Positions 34,770 to 42,104 of a stretch of DNA of 63,793 nt are shown here, one piece after another. A program made the translations under genes and the position numbers. Source of the DNA: Oscillospiraceae bacterium (GTDB lineage: Bacteria; Bacillota; Clostridia; Oscillospirales; Ruminococcaceae); assembly GCA_022791945.1 (NCBI GenBank), contig JAAVZY010000011.1, positions 1-63,793 of the forward strand, read 5' to 3'. The notes beneath the pieces were generated by a model. The model was given only the letters and a program-made list of their open reading frames with translations, did not search any database and was not told the origin of the DNA. Within the stretch, counting starts at the first letter, position 1; each line of letters starts with the position of its first letter.

Positions 34770-35564
34770 ATGTTTTCCGGCTTTTACACAGTCGCCTCGG
34801 GCGTACTGACCCAGCAGCGGGCGATCAACGTCATGACCAACAACCTGGTGAACCAGAAGACCCCGGGCTATCAGGCGGAGCGTCTGGTGACCACCACCTT
34901 TGATTATGAGTACGTGCTCCGGAAGGACGCCTATTCCCGGACCCGGATCGGCGGCGCGTCGCCCATCCGCCTGACCGCGGAGGTGCCGGTGCTCCTGGAC
35001 AGCGGCCTGATGGAGGAAACCGGGCGGCCCCTGGACTTTGCTCTGGACGGAAAGGGATTTTTCAACATCCGGCCCTTTGCGGATGAGAACGGGGAAGGGG
35101 AGCAGGCGGACGGAGAGGCTCAGCCGGGGGTTTATCTGACCCGGAACGGGAATTTCAGCCTGGACGGGGAAGGCTACCTGGTGCTGAACGGGATCGGCCG
35201 GGTGCTGGACGCCAACGGCCAGGACATCCAGCTGGGGACCTCTGATTTTACCGTTACGGCGGACGGCTATATCTACAACAATGAGGGGGACGAAATCGGC
35301 CAGTTTATGCTGACCTGGCCGGGCCTAGAGGAGATAGACCGGTACTCCAACGGCCTGTACGCGCCGAAGGATCCGGCGAATAATCCCATCATGCAGGATA
35401 TCCGGGTGGCGCAGGCGCACCTGGAAACCTCCGGGGTGGATCCCAACCAGGAAATGACCCAGGTCATGGCGGCGAACCGGAACCTGCAGGCCTGCACGGT
35501 GGCCATGAAGGTCATCGACGACCTCAACCAGCGTTCCGCCTCCTCCATCGCCAAGATCGGCTAA
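34770..35564 (+). CDS. Flagellar rod/hook-basal body protein (FlgF/FlgG/FlhO family)
   Basis: A 264-residue rod-type axial protein. N-terminal MFSGFYTVASGVLTQQRAINVMTNN, here noted by its rod motif ASGVLTQQRAINVMTNNLVN, is followed by DFALDGKGFFNI and LTRNGNFSLDGEGYLV. The C-terminal half shows EMTQVMAANRNLQAC. These are the FlgF/FlgG class features; which ring position it takes cannot be decided. A second such gene follows 317 bp downstream, after a repeat. Confidence 0.9.
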   Translation: MFSGFYTVASGVLTQQRAINVMTNNLVNQKTPGYQAERLVTTTFDYEYVLRKDAYSRTRIGGASPIRLTAEVPVLLDSGLMEETGRPLDFALDGKGFFNIRPFADENGEGEQADGEAQPGVYLTRNGNFSLDGEGYLVLNGIGRVLDANGQDIQLGTSDFTVTADGYIYNNEGDEIGQFMLTWPGLEEIDRYSNGLYAPKDPANNPIMQDIRVAQAHLETSGVDPNQEMTQVMAANRNLQACTVAMKVIDDLNQRSASSIAKIG

Positions 35565-35566
35565 AA

Positions 35567-35792
35567 GGGGAAGACCTTGGGGGCTCTGCCCCCAAACCTC
35601 CGCCAAGGAGGCTAAGCCCCCTTGGATTCCGTAGTCAGGTCTGGAGGAGGGGGAGGCCGCCCTCCGCAGTCTGACGGTTTATGGAAATATCTGAGGGCGG
35701 CCTCCCCCTCCTCCAGACCTGATTTATGGATTCCAAAGGGGGTTAACCCCTTTGGCGGAAGCTCGAGGGCGGAGCTCTCGAGGTCTTTCCCT
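35567..35792. repeat. PMU repeat, copy 6, with perfect 30-bp inverted repeat
   Basis: Bounded by GGGGAAGACC and GGTCTTTCCC. It starts with TTGGGGGCTCTGCCCCCAA and ends with CTCGAGGGCGGAGCTCTCGAG. Inside, 35635-35664 and 35693-35722 are perfect 30-bp inverted arms (left arm TCAGGTCTGGAGGAGGGGGA...), with GGATTCC flanks also mirrored. The whole unit is nearly one palindrome. It separates the two rod-protein genes inside the flagellar cluster. No gene is seen in it. Confidence 0.88.
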
Positions 35793-35803
35793 TATAAACC
35801 CCC

Positions 35804-35832
35804 TTGACTTTTGGCGGGGTTTGTATGAAAAT
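35804..35832 (+). promoter_or_regulatory. Weak candidate promoter for the second rod gene
   Basis: TTGACT (35804-35809), 17-bp spacer, GAAAAT (35827-35832). The -35 is good, the -10 poor. It would restart transcription after the PMU insertion. Confidence 0.35.
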
Positions 35833-35881
35833 AGTAGGTGGAAGTTTGTTTTAGTCTTGGTGAAAGGTGTGAAATTGCGTT

Positions 35882-36619
35882 TTGAATAGTTCCTTTTACA
35901 CCGGCGTCTCCGGTTTGATGGCTTTCCAGGAATACATGAACGTGATCGGCAACAATATGGCCAACGTGGGCACGACCGGCTTTAAGGCCGTTCGCCCCGA
36001 ATTTCAGGATCTGCTTTACTCCAAGCTTGATGTGAAATCCACAGAGGCTCTGACCGGGCACGGCGTCAAGGCCGATTCCCGCCAGCTCCTTTTCTCCCAG
36101 GGAAATCCCAACCAGACCAACCGGGAGCTGGATTTCGCCATCATCGGCGACGGCTTCTTCGCTGTGGAACGGGACGGCCAGGTGCAGTATACCCGCAATG
36201 GCAGCTTCGATATCAGCGTGGAGAGCAAAAGCGGCTACCTAGTAACCTCCGACGGCGCTTATGTCCTGGACAACCGGGGCCGGCGGATCAGCCTCCTCCC
36301 CCAGGAGGACGGCAAGGGCTACCAGCTCTCTGACGTGGGAGATCGGGTGGGCGTGTACTTCTTCGAGAATCCCTACGGACTGGCTCCCTCAGCCGGGAGC
36401 AGCTTCCTGGAAACCGAATCCTCCGGCCCGGCGGTTTCGGCGGATCGGGGCGAGTTTGCGGATCGCTACCGTCTCCTGACCTCCACCCTGGAGCAGTCGG
36501 CGGTAAGCCTTTCCGACGAAATGGTCAACCTGATCACCGCTCAAAGGGGCTACCAGATCAGCGCCCGTATGGTCACTACCTCCGACGAAATTGAAGAGGT
36601 TCTGAACAATCTGCGCTGA
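35882..36619 (+). CDS. flgG: Flagellar rod/hook-basal body protein FlgG-like
   Basis: A 245-residue axial protein. NSSFYTGVSGLMAFQEYMNV, then IGNNMANVGTTGFKAVRPEF at the start, DFAIIGDGFFAVERDG in the middle, and SLSDEMVNLITAQRGYQISA with the MVTTSDEIEEVLNNL end, are the rod-protein pattern. The start is TTG at 35882; no ATG fits, and AAAGGTGTG lies upstream. FlgG versus FlgF naming is inference. Confidence 0.88.
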   Translation: MNSSFYTGVSGLMAFQEYMNVIGNNMANVGTTGFKAVRPEFQDLLYSKLDVKSTEALTGHGVKADSRQLLFSQGNPNQTNRELDFAIIGDGFFAVERDGQVQYTRNGSFDISVESKSGYLVTSDGAYVLDNRGRRISLLPQEDGKGYQLSDVGDRVGVYFFENPYGLAPSAGSSFLETESSGPAVSADRGEFADRYRLLTSTLEQSAVSLSDEMVNLITAQRGYQISARMVTTSDEIEEVLNNLR

Positions 36620-36649
36620 CCGGGCCCATAGAAAGGGGACTTCAATAAC

Positions 36650-37276
36650 ATGGCGCTAAAGGATTACAGTGATCTGAATGAGCTCCAGCTGGACGTACTC
36701 CGGGAGATCGGCAACATCGGCTCCGGAAACGCGGCAACCTCCCTCTCTGAAATGCTCGCCCATCCCATTGGAATTCAGGTTCCCAAGATCCACATCCTGG
36801 AATACAATCAGGTAGTGGAGGCCCTGGGCGGTCCTGAGATGATGATCGTGGGCATCCTGCTCACCCTGAGCGGAGATGTCAACGGCATGATCATGTTCCT
36901 GCTTCAGCAGGACTTCGCCCACGTGGCGCTGAGCAGCCTGCTGGGCACGGATGTGGAGGGCTTTGATTCCATCGACGAGATGGGAATGTCCGCGATTCAG
37001 GAAATCGGAAACATTATGGCGGCTTCCTACGTCAATGCCATTTCCGATTTGACCGGGATGTCGATTGATATTTCGGTACCCTCCCCCTGTATAGATATGG
37101 CAGGCTCGATTCTGAGCGTGCCGGCGATTCATTATGCCAATATCAGTGACAAAGTGATTTATATCGAGGATGAGTTTGGGCATGAGGACAGTGGTAATGC
37201 TGCGAGCCATATCCTTATGATTCCGGACGTGGAATCCCTCCAAAAAATTATGACTAATTTGGGGATGGATCTATGA
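36650..37276 (+). CDS. cheC: CheY-P phosphatase CheC
   Basis: A 208-residue protein with two phosphatase centres of the D/S-x3-E-x2-N-x22-P type. The first begins DVLREIGN (about residues 15-22) and runs to the Pro of IQVPKI. The second begins SAIQEIGN and runs to the Pro of ISVPSP. It dephosphorylates CheY-P and binds CheD. AAAGGGG precedes the ATG, and its stop overlaps cheD by 4 bp, matching the known CheC-CheD partnership. Confidence 0.96.
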   Translation: MALKDYSDLNELQLDVLREIGNIGSGNAATSLSEMLAHPIGIQVPKIHILEYNQVVEALGGPEMMIVGILLTLSGDVNGMIMFLLQQDFAHVALSSLLGTDVEGFDSIDEMGMSAIQEIGNIMAASYVNAISDLTGMSIDISVPSPCIDMAGSILSVPAIHYANISDKVIYIEDEFGHEDSGNAASHILMIPDVESLQKIMTNLGMDL

Positions 37277-37758
37277 GCAAGACGGTGACAGTCGGCATTT
37301 CAGATTTGAATGTTGTACGTTCTCCTGATGTTCTGGTAACCTACGCTTTGGGCTCTTGTGCTGGTATCTGCCTGTATGATCCCGTGACCCACATTGCGGG
37401 AATGTCGCATATTATGCTCCCTTCCAGCGGAATGGCCCATGCCGCCGGCCAGGAATACCGGTTTGCCGATACAGGAATTGTGGCGCTGGTGAAGAAAATG
37501 ACCTCCATGGGTGCGAACCCGAGCCGCCTGAAGGCAAAGATTGCCGGCGGCGCCCAGATGTTTGCCTGCGTGAACAATAAGGAGCTGGGAAACATCGGCG
37601 CCCGGAATGTAATTGCCGTGAAGGAAACTCTGGCTAAGCTGCGTATTCCCATCATCGCGGAGGACACCGGAAAGGACTATGGGCGTACACTCTATTTCTA
37701 CGCGGAAACCGGGCTGATGAAGGTAAAATCCGCCAAGCAGGGCGAATGGATCTGGTAA
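37273..37758 (+). CDS. cheD: Chemoreceptor glutamine deamidase CheD
   Basis: A 161-residue enzyme that deamidates receptor glutamines and binds CheC. Catalytic residues are visible: Thr23 in VTYALGSC, Cys29 in LGSCAGIC, His46 in AGMSHIMLPSS. The ATG overlaps the cheC stop. It is the last gene of the flagellar cluster, with a strong terminator 63 bp downstream. Confidence 0.96.
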   Translation: MSKTVTVGISDLNVVRSPDVLVTYALGSCAGICLYDPVTHIAGMSHIMLPSSGMAHAAGQEYRFADTGIVALVKKMTSMGANPSRLKAKIAGGAQMFACVNNKELGNIGARNVIAVKETLAKLRIPIIAEDTGKDYGRTLYFYAETGLMKVKSAKQGEWIW

Positions 37759-37821
37759 ATTGTATAGATTCAAATACATATTACGGCTTGTATATGAGTC
37801 TGACCCTGATTGCAGACGGGT

Positions 37822-37859
37822 AGGACGGCCCTGGAAGGGCCGTCCTTGTGCTGTTTTAT
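37822..37859 (+). terminator. Terminator of the flagellar/chemotaxis cluster
   Basis: Perfect stem AGGACGGCCC (from 37822) with GGGCCGTCCT (to 37846), a 5-nt loop, then the T-rich TTGTGCTGTTTTA. Confidence 0.85.
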
Positions 37860-37946
37860 GGGAAACTGCACCCAACGTACAGGAGAGAATCGGCTGACCG
37901 CCCCCTTTTGCGTAAAGAGAATTGCTTTACAAAGGAGAAATGCCAG

Positions 37947-38690
37947 ATGGAACAGTTACTGAAAACGGATCGGCCGGGAGTGGTTTGGATGGGCAATGAC
38001 GGGTGGCTCCTTTGGGATGGAGCCCGCCTCTTGGCAACGGATCTGGATCTGCACAGCGCGGAACGGCTGAGCCCGCCGCCCGGGGATCTTTCCCTCCTGG
38101 CCCAGCGGCTGGAGCTGCTGATGATCACCCACGCCCACGACGATCATTTCCGCATGGAAACCTGCCGGATGCTGGCTGAACAGGGGAGCTGCCGCTTCCT
38201 CATCCCGGAAAGCTGCCGTGAAAAGGCCCGGCCCCTGCCGCAGGAGCGGGTTCAGTATGTAAAGCCCGGAGACAGTCTCTCCCTGGCGGGCGCGGAGATT
38301 GCCTGCGTCCGGGCCATCCACGGCCACATTCAGGGCAGCGTCTACAGCGGGGCAAGCCTTCTGGACTGCGGCTACCGTCTCTGGTTTGGGGGGAGCACCT
38401 TCTATCAGCCAGGAGACACCCTCCTGCTGGAGGAGCATCTTTCCATGGAGCCGGTGGACGTCCTCTTTGTCTCTCCTACGGAGCACAATACCTGGGTTGA
38501 GGATTCCCTGCGGCTGATCGGGCAGCTCTCTCCCAAGCGGATTCTGGCCCAGCACTTCGGCACCTACCGGGAGCATCCCGGCAATCTGTTCTGGGCGCAC
38601 GGATACACCCGGGAGCTCCGCGACGCTCTCTCGCCGGAGCAGCAGGCCCGATATCACATTCCAGAACAGGGCGCGGCCGTCCCTTTGTAA
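37947..38690 (+). CDS. MBL-fold metallo-hydrolase
   Basis: A 247-residue metallo-beta-lactamase-fold protein. The zinc motif THAHDDHF (HxHxDH) sits at about residues 61-68, and a conserved Asp/His is in WFGGSTFYQPGD and SPTEHNTWVED. It resembles UlaG/YcjI-like hydrolases; the substrate is unknown. The frame opens farther upstream, but AAAGGAG lies 6 nt from the ATG at 37947. It stands alone between two terminator/promoter boundaries. Confidence 0.85.
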   Translation: MEQLLKTDRPGVVWMGNDGWLLWDGARLLATDLDLHSAERLSPPPGDLSLLAQRLELLMITHAHDDHFRMETCRMLAEQGSCRFLIPESCREKARPLPQERVQYVKPGDSLSLAGAEIACVRAIHGHIQGSVYSGASLLDCGYRLWFGGSTFYQPGDTLLLEEHLSMEPVDVLFVSPTEHNTWVEDSLRLIGQLSPKRILAQHFGTYREHPGNLFWAHGYTRELRDALSPEQQARYHIPEQGAAVPL

Positions 38691-38761
38691 TACAGGCCGA
38701 AAGAATACACTGCGTATAATATCGGCGGCTTTTTTCATCGGGCCCGCGCCGTTTCCGGGGG

Positions 38762-38790
38762 TTGAAAAGAGGGCGGGGGTGGAGTATAAT
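38762..38790 (+). promoter_or_regulatory. Sigma-A promoter of pduL
   Basis: TTGAAA at 38762-38767, 17-bp spacer, perfect TATAAT at 38785-38790. The coding start lies 233 bp downstream, with an inverted-repeat element in between. Confidence 0.75.
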
Positions 38791-38814
38791 AGGGGACGAC
38801 AAAGGGTTTTCCCT

Positions 38815-38979
38815 GAGAGCCTATTCAAAATCTCCGGGCAGAGCGCCTGAAAGGGGCTTGTGCCGCACAGGCGGCGTCAAAAATGCTCGGAATCCACAAA
38901 GGATTCCTCCGCTTTTTTCCTTGCTGTGCAAAAAAATCCCCTTCCATTCGCCGTACCCAGAGATCCTGAACAGGCTCTG
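38815..38979. repeat. Inverted-repeat element (AGCC-TIR), 165 bp, in pduL leader
   Basis: Ends GAGAGCCTATTCAAAATCTC (38815-38834) and its imperfect complement AGAGATCCTGAACAGGCTCT (38959-38978). Inside, a 50-bp core at 38874-38923 is identical to 63714-63763. The core holds GGAATCCACAAAGGATTCC followed by a run of T, like an intrinsic terminator. Arms GCACAG and CTGTGC, then AAGGGG and CCCCTT, flank the core. No coding capacity. MITE-like; no transposase in the window. Confidence 0.75.
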
Positions 38980-39022
38980 AAAACAGCAGGAAGCTGCAAA
39001 AATCGCAGAAGGAGATCGGACT

Positions 39023-39592
39023 ATGAATTTCATTGTTGAAACATCAGCGCGTCATCTTCACGTTACCCGGGAGGTTCTGGAAACCCTGTTCGGCGCCGGG
39101 TTCCAGCTTTCCAACAAAAAGGATCTCTCCCAGCCCGGTCAGTTTGCCACCAATGAGAAAGTCACAGTTGTGGGCCCCAAGGGCCAGCTTAATATGTCCA
39201 TCCTGGGGCCGGAGCGCAAGGAGACGCAGGTAGAGGTTTCTTTCACCGACGCCCGTGCCCTGGGCCTGGTTCCTCCTGTCCGGGAGAGCGGCGACATTGC
39301 CGGCTCCTGCCCTTGCAGGCTGGTAGGCCCCTGCGGCGAGGTAGAGCTGTCCGAGGGCGTGATTGTGGCCAAGCGTCATATCCATATGACCCCGGCTGAC
39401 GCGGAAGCCTTCCAGGTACATAACGGGGACGTGGTCTGGGTCAGGGTGAATACCGGGGATCGTTCCACTGTTTTTGGCGACGTGGTGGTCCGGGTCAGCG
39501 AGAAGTACGCCTTGGCCATGCACATTGACACCGATGAGGCCAACGCCGCCCATTGCGCTGGCGAGGTCAAGGGAGAAATCGTCCGGCTGTAA
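39023..39592 (+). CDS. pduL: PduL-type phosphate acyltransferase (phosphotransacetylase)
   Basis: A 189-residue enzyme that exchanges acyl-CoA and acyl-phosphate. The two beta-barrel halves begin VETSARHLHVTREVLETLFG and VIVAKRHIHMTPADAEAFQV; the paired His-x-His motifs (HLH, HIHM) are zinc ligands of PduL. LSQPGQFATNEKVTVVGPKG is also typical. There are no microcompartment genes around it, so it most likely serves in acetate (or propionate/butyrate) fermentation. AGAAGGAG lies about 9 nt before the ATG. Confidence 0.95.
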   Translation: MNFIVETSARHLHVTREVLETLFGAGFQLSNKKDLSQPGQFATNEKVTVVGPKGQLNMSILGPERKETQVEVSFTDARALGLVPPVRESGDIAGSCPCRLVGPCGEVELSEGVIVAKRHIHMTPADAEAFQVHNGDVVWVRVNTGDRSTVFGDVVVRVSEKYALAMHIDTDEANAAHCAGEVKGEIVRL

Positions 39593-39632
39593 ACCTTGTC
39601 GAAAAGCGTGTGAAAAATTTAACATCTTGGAC

Positions 39633-39661
39633 TTGCTTTCCCTTCCGGGATTGTTTATAAT
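39633..39661 (+). promoter_or_regulatory. Promoter upstream of the NifU-like gene (before the repeat element)
   Basis: TTGCTT at 39633-39638, 17-bp spacer, TATAAT at 39656-39661. The next gene starts 613 bp downstream, with a repeat element between. Another TATAAT occurs at about 40219-40224, nearer the gene but without a clear -35. Confidence 0.55.
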
Positions 39662-39684
39662 AAAGAAAGTATCTCTTAGAGCTT

Positions 39685-40201
39685 AAAGCCTGTTCAAAAT
39701 CTCCGTGCGCCGGAAGGGCAAGACCGCGAGGGCTCTGCCCAAGGGTCAAAGCCGCAGGCTTTGACCCTGCGAGCCTCCCGCCAAGGGGATTAAATCCCCT
39801 TGGAACCCGTAATTTTTTAAGGGCGGAAGGGGTTGGGGTTAAGTCTGTACAAACTTCCCTCTCTCTGCCACGCAGAGAGTCTGATTCCCGCAGTACGCTT
39901 TTTTCGTAAAGAAAAAAGCTCCCTCCTGCGTGCGGGGGACTTCCTATGCCGCAGAGGGTATGAGCGCAGCAGAGCACGCCCGAAACTCTCTGCGGCGCAG
40001 CCCTTACCCCGCTCGTAAAGCTGAATTTTTTCTTTACGAAAAAATGGGTAGCGGCCGATCGACTCTGCGGGAACCAAAATCCTGCCCCCATAACCCCCAA
40101 AAGATGGGAATCCAAGGGGAGCCAGCTCCCCTTGGCAGAGCGCGAGACAGCGTCTCGCGGCCTTGCCCTTCGTTCACACAGAGATTTTGAATAGGCTCTC
40201 A
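39685..40201. repeat. Inverted-repeat element (AGCC-TIR) containing a nested PMU
   Basis: Ends AAGCCTGTTCAAAATCTCCG (from 39685) and CAGAGATTTTGAATAGGCTC (to about 40199) are about 20-bp inverted repeats with few mismatches, of the same family as at 38815-38979. The interior is filled by PMU copy 7. It lies 24 bp downstream of a -10 box, the same distance as in the pduL leader. The rest of the gap (40202-40273) holds a possible -10 and the AAAGGAG of the next gene. Confidence 0.75.
39716..40168. repeat. PMU repeat, copy 7 (nested)
   Basis: From GGGCAAGACC to GGCCTTGCCC. Modules: GAGGGCTCTGCCC, GGTCAAAGCCGCAGGCTTTGACC (broken by one base), GGGGATTAAATCCCC, AAGTCTGTACA (imperfect here), both TTTTTTCGTAAAGAAAAAA-type arms, a CCGCAGAG ... 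CTCTGCGG hairpin (39952-40003 region), and CGCGAGACAGCGTCTCGCG. Both ends are preserved, so it appears to have entered the flanking element as a unit. Confidence 0.85.
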
Positions 40202-40273
40202 GCAGGCTCTTAGGAAGTCGTATAATGCGGTTACCCTTTCTCAGCGAAAGGTAAAAACGAAAGGAGCATTCGT

Positions 40274-40975
40274 ATGAACTATTCTCATGAAGTAGAGAGA
40301 ATGTGTACTCTCGCCAAAGGCCCCAAGCATGGGCCCGCACCCATTCCCGAGGAGGGCAGATGGGTAAAAGCCTATGAAATCAAAGACATCTCCGGCCTGA
40401 CCCACGGTATCGGCTGGTGCGCTCCCCAGCAGGGCACCTGCAAGCTGACCCTGAACGTGAAGAACGGCATCATCGAGGAAGCCCTGGTGGAGACTCTGGG
40501 CTGCTCCGGCATGACCCATTCCGCCGCTATGGCCGGTGAAATCCTCCCCGGCAAGACCCTCCTGGAGGCTCTGAATACCGACCTGGTCTGCGACGCCATC
40601 AACGTTGCCATGCGGGAGCTCTTCCTTCAGATCGTCTACGGCCGCACCCAGACCGCGTTCTCCGAGGACGGCCTGCCCATTGGCGCCGGACTGGAGGATC
40701 TGGGCAAGGGCCTGCGCTCCCAGATCGGCACCATCTTCTCCACCCAGAAAAAGGGCGTGCGCTATATGGAGATGGCAGAGGGCTACATCATGAAGGTGGC
40801 TGTGGACGCCAACGGCGAGGCCATTGGCTATCAGTTCTGCCGCCTGGGCAAAATGATGGAGGACATCCGCCACGGCGTCGATCCCAAGACCGCCTTTGAG
40901 AAGAACGTAGGCACCTACGGCCGGTTCAGCGAAGAGGACGGCGCGGTGAACTATATCGACCCCCGCGAAGAATAA
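40274..40975 (+). CDS. NifU-like iron-sulfur scaffold family protein
   Basis: A 233-residue protein with a NifU/IscU-like core: GTCKLTLNVKNGIIEEALVE followed by TLGCSGMTHSAAMAGEIL. The usual three-cysteine scaffold pattern is only partly visible. The C-terminal half (from about residue 130) is not part of classical NifU. In many anaerobic Firmicutes this gene immediately precedes the GGGtGRT protein gene, as here (29 bp apart). Function of the pair is unknown; a metal-cluster role is inference. AAAGGAG lies 9 nt before the ATG. Confidence 0.82.
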   Translation: MNYSHEVERMCTLAKGPKHGPAPIPEEGRWVKAYEIKDISGLTHGIGWCAPQQGTCKLTLNVKNGIIEEALVETLGCSGMTHSAAMAGEILPGKTLLEALNTDLVCDAINVAMRELFLQIVYGRTQTAFSEDGLPIGAGLEDLGKGLRSQIGTIFSTQKKGVRYMEMAEGYIMKVAVDANGEAIGYQFCRLGKMMEDIRHGVDPKTAFEKNVGTYGRFSEEDGAVNYIDPREE

Positions 40976-41004
40976 GCGCACAAGCTAAAAGGAGGAAGAA
41001 AATA

Positions 41005-42006
41005 ATGGCACAGTTTGAAGGTCAGGACAGAAGAATGCCCAAGATCGAGAAATGCCTGGGGGAGTATGGCTTCAAGACCATTGACGAAACCCGGGATTTC
41101 TGCCTGGAAAAGGGCATTGATGTAGATAAAATCGTGAAGGGCGTACAGCCCATCGCATTCGAGAACGCTTCCTGGGCATACACCCTGGGCACCGCCATCG
41201 CCCTGAAAAAGAACACCGTCAAGGCTGCCGACGCCGCCAGCGCAATCGGCATCGGCCTGCAGGCATTCTGCGTACCCGGTTCTGTTGCCGAGCAGAGAAG
41301 CGTGGGACTGGGCCACGGCAATCTGGGCGCAATGCTCCTCCGGGAGGAGACGGACTGCTTCTGCTTCCTAGCCGGCCACGAGTCCTTCGCGGCTGCCGAG
41401 GGCGCGATCGGCATTGCCAAAACCGCCAACAAGGCCCGGAAAAAGCCCCTGCGGGTGATCCTGAACGGCCTGGGCAAGGACGCCGCCTATATCATCTCCA
41501 GAATCAACGGCTTCACCTATGTGGAGACTGAGTACGACTTCGCTACCGGCGATCTGAAGATTGTCCGTGAGGTTCCCTTCTCCAAGGGCGAGAAGTCCGC
41601 TGTCCGGGTATACGGCGCCAACGACGTGCTGGAAGGCGTGGCCATCATGAAGATGGAGAAGGTTGACGTTTCCATCACCGGCAACTCCACCAACCCCACC
41701 CGGTTCCAGCATCTGGTGGCCGGCACCTACAAGAAGTGGGCGATGGAGAACGATAAGAAGTACTTCTCCGTTGCGTCCGGCGGCGGCACCGGACGGACCC
41801 TCCATCCGGACAACGTAGCTGCCGGCCCTGCTTCCTACGGCCTGACCGACTCCATGGGCCGTATGCATGGCGACGCTCAGTTCGCCGGCTCCTCCTCCGT
41901 TCCCGCCCACGTAGAAATGATGGGTCTGATGGGCATGGGCAACAACCCCATGGTAGGCGCTACCGTGGCCTGTGCTGTTGCCGTTGAGGAAGCTCTGGCA
42001 AAATAA
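41005..42006 (+). CDS. GGGtGRT protein
   Basis: A 333-residue conserved protein named for its motif, seen as SGGGTGRTLHPDNVAAGPAS (GGGTGRT at 259-265). Other regular stretches are ASWAYTLGTAIALKK and VGLGHGNLGAMLLREE. The molecular function is not established in the family. It follows the NifU-like gene in one transcription unit and has a strong AAAGGAGG site and an excellent terminator, suggesting high expression. Confidence 0.92.
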   Translation: MAQFEGQDRRMPKIEKCLGEYGFKTIDETRDFCLEKGIDVDKIVKGVQPIAFENASWAYTLGTAIALKKNTVKAADAASAIGIGLQAFCVPGSVAEQRSVGLGHGNLGAMLLREETDCFCFLAGHESFAAAEGAIGIAKTANKARKKPLRVILNGLGKDAAYIISRINGFTYVETEYDFATGDLKIVREVPFSKGEKSAVRVYGANDVLEGVAIMKMEKVDVSITGNSTNPTRFQHLVAGTYKKWAMENDKKYFSVASGGGTGRTLHPDNVAAGPASYGLTDSMGRMHGDAQFAGSSSVPAHVEMMGLMGMGNNPMVGATVACAVAVEEALAK

Positions 42007-42026
42007 AAGGCTGTAATATGTCATAT

Positions 42027-42068
42027 AAAAGGGAAACGCCTCCGCGCAAGCGGGGGCGTTTCCCTTTT
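42027..42068 (+). terminator. Terminator of the GGGtGRT operon
   Basis: Perfect 14-bp arm AAAAGGGAAACGCC (42027-42040) and its complement ending in TTTT at 42068. The A-rich left side means it can also work for the convergent kinase gene. Confidence 0.9.
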
Positions 42069-42104
42069 GTGTTGCATGTCTCGGTTTGTACGCCGCGGGA
42101 GCGT

